From assembly GCA_030704615.1 (NCBI GenBank), contig CM060732.1:80561171-80625170 (forward strand): a DNA stretch of 64,000 nucleotides, written 5' to 3'. Source of the stretch: Takakia lepidozioides. Taxonomy: Eukaryota > Streptophyta > Takakiopsida > Takakiales > Takakiaceae. How positions within the stretch are numbered: the first letter of the stretch is position 1; each line of letters opens with the position of its first letter. The translations under genes and the position numbers were made by a program. The notes under the pieces are model-generated. The model worked only from the letters and a program-made list of their open reading frames with translations, was not told the DNA's origin and ran no database searches. This document shows positions 45,311 to 54,157 of the stretch, piece by piece.

Positions 45311-45960
45311 CCGATCAGGATTTGAACCTCAGATCATTGGCGTGATGTGCACCATATACTGAATTGTGTCACTTACCATTATGCGCGGGCCCCCACGAGT
45401 AGTTATGGCGGACAAGGGGGTGGCTGCGTGGCGAGCTGAAGGGCATGTGGGGTCTTTCTAAATGACTTCACACACGTGGTAGCCTCATAATGGCCCAAAT
45501 ATGGATTCATATCTACTTTGCATGTGTAGGCCACATCGACACCTCAAGATTTGAGCCTCGACTAGTGGCATGATGTGCACAATATATTGAATTGTGTCAC
45601 TTACCATTATGGCGGGCCCTCACGAGTAGTTATGGCGGACAAGGGGGTGGTTGCGTGGTGAGCTGAAGGGCATGTGGGTCTTTCTAAATGACTGCGCACA
45701 CGTGGTAGCCTCATAATGGCCCAAATATGGATTCATATCTACTTTGCATGTGTAGGCCACATCGACACTTCAGGATTTGAGCCTCAGACCAGTGGCCTGA
45801 TGTGCACAATATATTGAGTCATTTACCATTATGGCAAGGCCCCACCAGTAATTATGGTGGACAAGGGCATGACTGCACACGTGGTAGCCTCATGTGGCCA
45901 AAATCCACATGCGCACATGTCGTAGCCTCATAATGGCCAAAATCCACTTTGCTTTTGCAT
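45311..45960 (-). repeat. ~230 bp tandem repeat with tRNA-like heads
   Basis: There are three units, starting near 45311, 45540 and 45773. On the minus strand each contains ATAATGGTAAGTGACAC (A-box-like) and, about 45 bases on, GAGGTTCAAATCCTG or a close variant (B box GGTTCAAATCC exact in the first). This is the internal promoter layout of tRNA-derived SINEs. The rest of the unit (CACGTGGTAGCCTCATAATG and so on) is unrelated to tRNA. Confidence 0.6.
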
Positions 45961-46146
45961 ATGTAGGCTCTTTCATAATGTGCTCAAGATTGATCGAGCT
46001 AAGGGAGGTTGCAAACTCTCATATGTTTGCAACCGTGCGATCATGATTCTCCAACAATCGACGGCTAACATAGGTTGATCCCTGTCATAGCGTCCCCCAC
46101 CTCTCTTGAAGGAACACGTTGTGACCTACACCAAACATCCCACATG

Positions 46147-46154
46147 TATAAATA
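46147..46154 (+). promoter_or_regulatory. Candidate TATA box of the DUF7869-like gene
   Basis: TATAAATA sits about 700 bases upstream of the first plausible coding exon. It is followed by a pyrimidine-rich leader (CTTTCTTGC, CTCTCTTTCCCTC). Confidence 0.5.
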
Positions 46155-46340
46155 AGAGGTCTCAGCTCATTTGCTTCCTTTCTTGCTCATCTTATACCTC
46201 TATGATCATCCCGGAGCGCTCTCTCTTTCCCTCTTTCTACCCCACCCCTCTTCTCTTTGGTTCTCTTCATGGTCTCGCTCACTACTAGTGAGTGCTCTTT
46301 CCACCCTACCCCTCTCTTCAGAATCGTCTCTCACTCCCCT

Positions 46341-46580
46341 GGTAGCATTTCGTAATATGTTTCAAAGTTTAGTTTGAATAAATTTGTTAGTCGATCCATC
46401 CGGAGGTATTTCGTAACATGTTTCAAAATTTGATATGAATACATTTGTTAGACGATCCATCCAGTGGTACTTCGTAACATGTTTCGAAGTTCAGTGTGAA
46501 AGACCTTGTTAGTTGACGATCCATCCGATGGTACTTTGTAACGTGTTTCGAAGTACAGTATGAATGGATTTGTTGGTCAT
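46341..46580 (+). repeat. Four ~62 bp tandem repeats, each with a 22 bp palindrome
   Basis: Palindromes start at 46347, 46408, 46469 and 46533 (61, 61 and 64 bp steps). Each is followed by TTTGTTAG and CGATCCATCC. The array lies between the candidate TATA box and the coding part of the DUF7869-like gene. Confidence 0.85.
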
Positions 46581-46856
46581 TGGTCATTGTTTAGACGAAT
46601 CTCGAGGTAGGGCATTTGGGATTCCAATTTTCACATTAATGTGTCCAAATATACCGTCAAATAAAAATAGCTAGTTCGGGAAGTTTACAAGGTGGAAGTT
46701 CGGACTGTGTTTCGAAGTCATTGTCATCCGTGAGAAGATTCTTGGTTCAGTCGACATGTCTCTATTTAAAAGCGGAGATAGGGTGTCTCTATATCTTCAA
46801 GGGGGTGGTCAAGTTGTCGCTCTCGGTGATTCCTTAATCTGGTAGTGGATCATGTC

Positions 46857-49800
46857 ATGGCCTCCAGCTTACTTCATCGACAATTAGTGTCATTATTGTC
46901 AGCTGCTCAAACACAAATGATAGGACAAATCTCCCATATCCTCATATGGGAGCAGATACGATTAAGGAGGCAATTGGAACGTCGGTTTGCTGGGATGTCC
47001 GAGATGTTAAGCTAGCCCAAGTCGACATTCAAATTGAATCTGAGTCTGGTGATGGAGTTCCTCAGAGACCTCATACGGATAAGACAGACATGGAGAAGCT
47101 TGAAGAGGCCATGGATCATCATGGGAAACAAGATAGTTCTACTCATGATTCATTTCCAAATGATCATATTTTGGGAAGAGACAAGTGGAGGAATATGATG
47201 TGTTGTCTTTTGGATAGAGAATCTGATCATTTCTATGAAGGGAGAATTCAAGTGTCTTTTCCTGACGAAGTCATTCTCTGTGACAAATTGGGAGAGGACC
47301 ATGTTGGTGTTATCATCACACGAGTTATAGGAGGGGATTCCGGAATGCTCATATCACTTGTAAAGTGGCCTCTGAATCAGACAAAGTTGGTAGAGACAGG
47401 GATTATGCTCTCTGAGGCTCTTGAGCACTTTTATAGCTCCAACATTGATTCTGCGAATGATGATGACTCTACTCCAGGAATCCAAAAAGGTCCATATCGA
47501 CTTTTCACCAGAATTGCCAGAGACCCGGGATTACAGAATTCGAGGAGTCCAAACGATTGTTGTCCCTTGAATCTGTTCGACAAGTGAGTAGTAAGCCATG
47601 TTGTAAGCTAAAGTGTTGCCAACATTTTGATTGGAAAAGAACTCTTGCCCCAAGGACAACTTTCTGGGCGTCAACGTTTGATTCTAGGAGAGAACTTGGA
47701 TTTGATATTCCAAGGCGTCTTCATATTGTTCAGGGTTGCAAACGGAGGAGCTACATAACAATTGAAGGTGTCGATATTTGCGAAAAAGCATGGCGGACCA
47801 TTTTTGGGGTTGGCCGTTCAACATACATGGAGTACAAGAAGTTGAGCAAAGAGGGTGTTATTACATCATTTCATGGGAACTCGGGGATGAAAAAGCCACG
47901 ATCAAATACCCTCTAGGCTGAGGGAAACATTCTTTCAATCGTTAATGGGAATAGTGAATGCATGCCCCATAAATTGAGGAGCATTGGCAATAGGAGACGA
48001 GACACTTTGAGGCTGCTTCCGGCTGATTTGAATTGGAGGAAAATTCGTGTTTAGTCCAATGAGGTAAGTTTATTGAGCTCTCATTTGCTATCATTGACAT
48101 TCTATATATACTACCACTTCGAACCTCGTTTCGATGTGACTGTCTTTCTCGATTTTCTTTCCCACACTACGTTATGTTTCGGGATAATACTTAGAAGCAT
48201 GCCGGCTCTATGTGAGTCCACGAGACGTAGACGCCGGAATTTCTGTTTACTTTCTACCCGTTGGAGTCCTTTGATTCTTCTCAATCTGTTGTGCACTATT
48301 TCGGTACCTAATTGGGTGTTTTATCTCGTGGACTTAAAGTCATTCATCATATTTTATGTATTGATTCATTACCATTTTGGATGCAGGTCAATGGTATCCT
48401 TGGTCTTGCACCTGTTTCTAATTCGACCATAAGTCGGATTCGAAAACGAGTTTTTTCAAATGTTGAAGTACGTAAGTGTGGGAGTACTTTTGCAAAATGC
48501 ACAGAGTATGAGATGTTGAAGGATCTTATCAAAAAGTCTGTGAAGGGAAGTGATGATCAACTCAGCCATAAAAAAACTTTAGACAAACATTTGAAGCATC
48601 AAGAGTCTTGTCGGAGGCTTTATCACAGCTGGAGAAATGAATCCGCTATGATGGGAAATGAATTTCTTTGCATCATCCATGATAAAATGGATCACCGAAA
48701 GACGACTCTTCCACGTCTACAAACCACAAACAAGATGATATCAAGATTGGGTCAACTTCCAATTTCCTTGACTGGGATGGTAACTTGGACACGGAGATGG
48801 AGCATATGCCCAGTACTCGGTCGATTTGTGGCCTGGAGATCCGAATTTCACTATTGGTTCTGTTGCAAGATATCTCCGCCAACTTGAGAAACCTACTTGC
48901 AAAGAATCAAGGAATATTTTTGACCATCCATTCCAAAATGATTTTTTTGAGTAATTAATGTGGGGAAAGTCTAGATGCGTAGATGCGTTGAAGCCGTTAC
49001 ATCCAGAAGCCCAAAAAGGACCACGGCCATTGCCTCGGAGATTATATTTGCAGATGGATAATTGTGTGAAGGACAACAAGAATAGGTGGATGTTGGCATT
49101 TCTTTCTTTGTTCACAGCAAGGGGTGTATTCGAAGAAGTTCAATTGGGATTTCTGATGGTTGGTCATACGCACGAAGATATAGATGGATTTTCAGCTATC
49201 TTTCAAAAAATTTGAAAGAGAACAGCACTTATGTCCTCTCAGATTTAATGAGACATTTCATGGTTTCTCAGGAGTTGCAGTTTATTCCACAAATCATTCA
49301 AGAAGTTCCTGACTTCAAGGAGTTTGTACATGGTCATATTATTGATGGAAAAGAGGCTCTTGTTGGAGTTTCTGATATGCATGTTTTTCGGTTTTACATG
49401 GATTCAGAAAATTGGCCTGTCATGCAATCCAAGAAATCCGTGACCGATTCTGATTGGCTTCCAAAACAAAGTGCAGTTAAAATGTGGAAAACTCTTGACG
49501 ATGGATCTCCTTCACTCCCCGTGGGTGAGCCCAAGTCAGTGCCCATGAGACCAATTTGGGGAGACAACGAAGATGCGGTGCAGAAGCAATCTATCATCAA
49601 ATCCGGACTAAAAAAGTATCTGGAGTTTTGGAGAAAATGAATGAATATTGATGAGCACTATGGAACTGTCATGAAAAAGTATGATCAATACTGGACTAAT
49701 ATTCTAGAGGAGCTAGAGCTTCCACTTGAGGATCCAAAAAATACTGGTCTTCTAGAAGGATTTTGGCCCCCTACAAAATGGCGAGAAAGTCACATGAGAG

Positions 49801-50336
49801 AGGGATTTAATGCTCACTCTAATGAATCAAGTGATCATGAAGTTGAGGAAATGTTCCTTATTGTGGGCCAAGGTGTGATCGTCCAAAAGAAGGTCTAAAT
49901 CCGTACAAAGACATTGAAAAAGGATTTTTTATCCTTGTTCGCCCTCATGATCCTAATACATATCCAGTTTGGTTGGGAATGGCATCATCCGATGTAGTTT
50001 GTGATAGAAAGAATATCAATTACAAAAAGGTCTTTGTTGAGTGGTGGAGACCAAAGAAGGGAGGTAATCCATCTGATTTGGAAAGGTACATGGATTGTTG
50101 GACAAAAACTTGGGAATTCAACCCCGAAGAGATCTCCACAGTGGATCCATGTTGACACCGTTGTTTGGACCATGCCTGCCAGAAAGAATACTACGAGGTC
50201 AAGCACAAAGCGGATAAGTGTCAAAGAGGCAGAGAAAGCGAAAACTAATATCGATAAAGCGAATCTCCAATGCGTAATTTCGAACAATCTGAAGACATTA
50301 ACCATGATGTATGATATGTTAACAATGACACATTGA
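46857..50336 (+). pseudogene. DUF7869-like protein, putative transposase, decayed
   Basis: A 52-codon frame at 46857-47015 (MASSLLHRQL, basic helix) and an acidic frame at 46946-47587 precede the recognisable part. That part starts with CCKLKCCQHFDW and FDIPRRLHIVQ, then ITIEGVDICEKAW, and runs to a GAG|GTAAGT donor at 48063. The acceptor ATGCAG at 48386 rejoins the same phase. HKKTLDKHLKHQESCRRLYH follows, then IIHDKMDHRKTTLPR, LGHGDGAYAQYS, LYLQMDNCVKDNKNR and GHTHEDIDGF. I remember these as the core of DUF7869 proteins. Breaks: in-frame stops at 47914 and 48052, shift near 48782, stop near 48956, shift near 49190, stop near 49638, shift near 49898. The invariant Asp residues (HDKMD, QMDN, DID) suggest an RNase-H-like nuclease, but that is inference. 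Confidence 0.72.
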
Positions 50337-51059
50337 CGTCAATTCAATCAAAGTTTGATTTTAATAATAGGATTCGTGTCACCAAATTTTTTTTTATCAG
50401 ATTCAGTAGTTGTATGTTTATTTATTTTTATCTTGATGTTGTTTTTGCTACAATGTGATAGTGATTTGAAGTGTATGACATATCATTTTGTACCTTGGAA
50501 ATCTTCCTCAGGTGTTAATTAATTATTGAAACAACTAGAAAATATTGTTTTAGGCATTATGTGCATATTAATTGTAGGAATTATGATAGGTGAACTCAAC
50601 ATATCATTATAGTGGGCATGATAAGATGGACATGTTTGTATTTAACAGACGTCATTATTAGAAATGTAGGTAAGACTTCTGCCCTAGTGGATAAGTTATA
50701 TATATACGTGTAAGTTGCGAATTATTTTTGTCAAGAACACACATTGGTGTAACTAATTAATTGTAGGAACGACAAGAAAACATTGTATTGGGCATTAGGT
50801 GGTTCGTGTGTGCATACGGTCTGAGCATCGGTAAATATGTATTGACAATATCTATCAATAATACACTAGTCAATTGTATGAGTTACAAACATGATTGCAT
50901 TATAATGGACAATATGAGGTGGATGTCATGTTTGTATGGATGGGATGTCATTATCAGAAATTTAGGCATTGACATGGTGGATATAATGTACTAATATGCT
51001 AATAAGTGTGTGTTGACAATTATATGTATGGATTTATGTGTTAAATGTGTGTTGACAAT

Positions 51060-51420
51060 TATCTTTTGAAGGTTTACTAATGTATATTTAAATCAATGTT
51101 TTTGTTTTTACATCAGGGTTTAGGGTTTCTAGGGTATTGGTACTATGATTAGGGCACTGTAACTTATTTCATGAAATGTTGGTTCCTTTTGAAGCTTACT
51201 AATATGTTACCTTAAATCTATTAAATTTCTCTTCACATCATATATACGGTTTAGGGTTTCTAGAATATTATTTTCAAGTGTACTATTATTAGTGCACTCT
51301 AAATAGAATGAGAAATTGAAAAGCTTACTAATATTTACTCAAATCTGTTTTTATTCTTATTACATTATAGTTAGGGTTATGTTGACAAATGATGTCAATT
51401 CTGCATAAAAGATTTCATGA
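51060..51420 (+). repeat. Degenerate ~150 bp tandem repeat near the right end
   Basis: About three units with TTTACTAAT/CTTACTAAT, then AAATC, then GGTTTAGGGTTTCTAG or a relic of it (51117, 51250, 51370). Telo-box-like TTTAGGG occurs in the same orientation as in the left array. Confidence 0.65.
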
Positions 51421-51810
51421 AGTTAACATCAATGAATATTCTATATTATCAAAGTTTTCAATGTGATTCACTTTGATATATTGGACTATGATATCATGCA
51501 AATATTATAGAGTCCGACGGTATGTCTTTCGTCAAGAGTCTTGACTTTTTCTCTCTCCTTGTGTGAAGGGCTTTCTAGGGGACCCATTTATCAAAGTTGA
51601 ACACGTGAATTAAATTGACTTCATTGACTAAACTAAATAGCATTGTCATCAAATTTGTTCCAAAGATTTCTCATTTGTATTACAAACTTTCAAGAATTAG
51701 AATTTTTAATAGTTCAACTTCAATTTCGAAGTGAAATAATTAAATATAATTATTTCACATGTTATTTGTTAAATTAAATTAAATTAAATTAAATTGTCAC
51801 GTATACTAAG

Positions 51811-51859
51811 TTTGGTCCGGAATTAACGAAAAAATCCGGAATTAGTTAAAATTGAGTTT
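51811..51859 (-). repeat. Right terminal inverted repeat of the 18.4 kb element
   Basis: Complementary to 33431-33479. The base after 51859 starts LINE sequence (TTCAGGGAAGTTTTC). The reverse reading matches the LINE copies at about 54418 and 55875 up to this point and diverges inside the repeat. Confidence 0.65.
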
Positions 51860-52035
51860 CAGGGAAGTTTTCTGCCTAACTTCATTTTCATCAGACAATC
51901 TCATGGCAACAGACATGGCTTTGGACACTACAGCCTCTAAGTCAGATTTATCAACCCATATTGCAGATCCGTATTCCAAGGTAGGTCTAATAATGCGACA
52001 AAACATGGTTTTCTTAACCTCAGAGTTGACCCCTC
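51860..52035 (-). pseudogene. LINE reverse transcriptase C-terminal fragment
   Basis: The minus strand encodes KKTMFCRIIRPTLEYGSAIW, then KSDLEAVVSKAMS and SDENEVRQKTSL. IRPTLEYGSAIW is the conserved block after the RT thumb in Jockey/CR1/RTE-like LINEs. The same protein tail recurs in plus orientation at 54.2-56.0 kb. It is cut at its downstream end by the right repeat of the 18.4 kb element. Confidence 0.7.
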
Positions 52036-52039
52036 TGCA

Positions 52040-52285
52040 GAAAAAGTTAAAAAGAGAGAGGGAGAGGGAGACAGGGAGAGAGAGGGACAGAGAGAGGGAG
52101 ACAGAGGGAGAGAGGGGGCAACAAAGAAAAAACAAAAAGGTGTGGGGGGGGGGGAGTGACTGAGCAGTTGCTATTCAGTCACCTCGCCCCCCCACTTTCC
52201 TCTTTTTCTTTTTGTTTCCTGATCTCTCCCTCTCACTCCCTCTATCTATCCCTCTCACTCCCTCTCTCCCTCTCCCTCTATAAAT
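52040..52285. repeat. Long foldback (inverted repeat) with low-complexity arms
   Basis: The left arm is purine-rich and ends GGGGGAGTGACTGA. The right arm, starting TCAGTCACCTCG, is its approximate complement for about 110 bases (G-run opposite C-run, GAGAGGGA opposite TCCCTCTC). The apex loop at about 52164-52174 is eleven bases. RNA from it could form a long hairpin. The left arm matches the low-complexity part of the LINE units near 54905 and 55560. Confidence 0.65.
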
Positions 52286-52346
52286 CTTTGGATTTCATCT
52301 GGCCTTATACTTTTGAGGTTATTTAGTTTTTCATCCCTAATTTTTT

Positions 52347-52620
52347 TCATCCAAATCTGGATGATTTTATTATTGGATGATGAAACTTAATATAAAGCTA
52401 GAGTTACCATCTATTTTTTTTCATCTAAACTGGATGATCTACATAAATAATGGTTACCTATTATAAAATCCAAGAGAATAATAAAACTACCATCATAAAT
52501 GATGGTAGTTATTAAACCTAAACCTATACCATAACCCTAAGAGATACATCTCTATGGGATGTCATCCAGTGACAAAATGCCTATCTTGGTAAAATGTGAT
52601 ATTTCATCCAGCCTGGATGA
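52347..52620. repeat. Cluster of short palindromes
   Basis: TCATCC...GGATGA palindromes lie at 52347-52364, 52421-52437 and 52604-52620. A stem-loop with 10 bp arms AACTACCATC lies at 52485-52510. The surrounding sequence is A/T-rich. It resembles a decayed MITE but I cannot fix ends. Confidence 0.5.
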
Positions 52621-52629
52621 AAAATCGGG

Positions 52630-54150
52630 CAGTTTTGCCCTAAGCAGGCCGACACACTCCAAGCACTGAAATCGTGCTTCAGTGAACTTTGATGATGCGC
52701 CGTATAAACCTGCTCCCCTGCTGCTACATGGTACTCGTGATTGCTGGCTCTTGGGATGCGCAGAGGTGGTTAAACAGATTCTTCTATGGCAGACGATAAA
52801 GCCGCGATTGCTCTGATCAGGAACTCATGGTTCTTTATTTTGCAACGGCGCTTTTACTCCTTGTTGGGAAGTACTCTATCCCTATTTATCTACAGATTAC
52901 TTGTTGCTCTCTCTTTGTGTATGAGCCACTCTCTAGCTGTGAACGCTTCTACTCTGACTGCGTTCTGTTGGAGACAATCTGTTGGAAGCCATGGCGCAAG
53001 GCATACCACAAACACTCAAGGTTTTTTTTGAGTTTACCATTGCTTGAACTGTGATCTGTACTTGCTTTAGAATTCAACACTGACATGGATAGCAACTGTG
53101 AAGACCTGCCACTTACCTGCTGCATCCTCACTAACACACATCGCTATGTGGTGGTTTTTGGGACGGGCACAGGTGAGGGTCTTCACTTGTCTTGATTTCT
53201 TGAAGCTTGCAGTTCCCGTTCTTGCAAGTGTGGATACTGCCGCTGCCTAAGCTGCTGATGCCATCTGCTGTTTCGAACTACCACCATGCCACTTCAGACC
53301 TGCGCCAAGATTGCTCCAATGAGGATCTGTTTCTCTCCTTACCCCTGTTTATGGTTTTTTACAGCCACATTTGCATGTGTAGGAGTTTAGCTATGAAGGA
53401 TACAAGGATACAAAAAAGCAGTTATTACTATGACTGCCTTGATACTTGGCAAATGAGAACTCTTGGTATGACTCTGATGGATCAAAAGGATAGGCTTTGA
53501 TAGATAACACACATTCTTCAAGGCCCTCGTATCATTTTGGTTTCATGGCTTGATAACAAACTGGGGTTTCTGAGCTGCTCTTTCACCTTGGCAGAACCAC
53601 CTTATGTGGCCTTAAAATACCATTTTAGGCCTATACATGCTTAAGGGGGCTCTACACTGATGTTTCTTCTTCCTTTTTAAGAATCTTGCTTATATCTTGG
53701 TTCTAAAACATCATCTTCAAACCAAACCTGCAATCTGGTTTTTGAAATGAGTTTATAATGGATTCTTGAGACGATGATGTGTACTTTGGTGCTTTCATGA
53801 TATGATTGACCTGGAATCCCACCCTCCCGCCCTGTTTTTTCAGAGACCCTGAAATGTAATTGGGTATTCAAATGAGATTGTAAACATGAAAGAGAATGTT
53901 AGATGGTGCCCTGTAAAGGGCTGTTTTGTCTTTCAATGACAATGACCTTAGCAGTCTTGTCCATGTCTTGACATGACATGTATATCTTCCCTCTCTTTCG
54001 TGCTGCTCACCAAAAAAAAAAACCACAGAGGGAAAGAGGGGGTAGAAAAAGTTAATAAGAGAGAGGGAGAGAGTGGGAGAGAAAGGGAGAGGGAGAGAGG
54101 GAGAGAGAGAGAGAGGGGGGCAACAATGAAAAAAAATGGGTTGGGGGGGG
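52630..54150. other. Unassigned sequence
   Basis: Short frames without motifs are all that I see. A (GA)n tract followed by a 17-base G-run lies at 54050-54157 and belongs to the LINE low-complexity segment. Confidence 0.4.
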
Positions 54151-54157
54151 GGGGGGG

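Larger units (their letters stand above)
36190..48137. repeat. Dispersed 22 bp palindrome family, 16 copies
   Basis: Each copy has ACTTCG at one end and CGAAGT at the other (or a one- to two-base variant), with a ten-base semi-symmetric centre of type NAACNNGTTN. Every copy is exactly 22 bp. Positions: 36191-36212, 37811-37832, 39853-39874, 41359-41380, 41924-41945, 42194-42215, 42366-42387, 42534-42555, 42643-42664 (degenerate), 42830-42851, 46347-46368, 46408-46429, 46469-46490, 46533-46554, 46697-46718 and 48116-48137. All lie inside the 18.4 kb element, in introns or leaders; I noticed none elsewhere. The symmetry suggests a site for a dimeric DNA-binding protein. Confidence 0.85.
33431..51859. 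mobile_element. Putative 18.4 kb TIR DNA element with DUF7869-like and FCP1-like genes
   Basis: The left end (33431-33479) and the inverted right end (51811-51859) share the outer AAACTCAATTTTAA and then TAATTCCGGA. A second TTAA.TCCGGAC block follows, about 40 of 48 positions in all. The sequences outside these ends are unrelated, and the right flank changes abruptly into LINE sequence. Inside lie two divergently arranged, decayed gene blocks (minus-strand 36.2-43.9 kb, plus-strand 46.1-50.3 kb), 16 copies of a 22 bp palindrome, and tandem repeats near each end. I cannot find a clear target duplication, so the boundary claim rests on the inverted repeats and flank change alone. A fragment of CACTA type at 35013-35820 seems nested in it. 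Confidence 0.6.

Noticed and set aside
45311-45385. A functional tRNA gene on the minus strand
   Set aside because: A and B boxes are present, but no acceptor-stem pairing or plausible anticodon loop is visible, and the segment is part of a tandem repeat.
51717-51738. A possible seventeenth copy of the ACTTCG/CGAAGT palindrome near the right end
   Set aside because: ACTTCAATTTCGAAGT is only 16 bases between the arm ends, so it does not share the fixed 22 bp spacing.
33431-51859. A target-site duplication for the 18.4 kb element
   Set aside because: Flanks GCAC|AAACTC on the left and GAGTTT|CAGGG on the right share no direct repeat of 2 to 10 bases that I can defend; the LINE on the right does not resume on the left.
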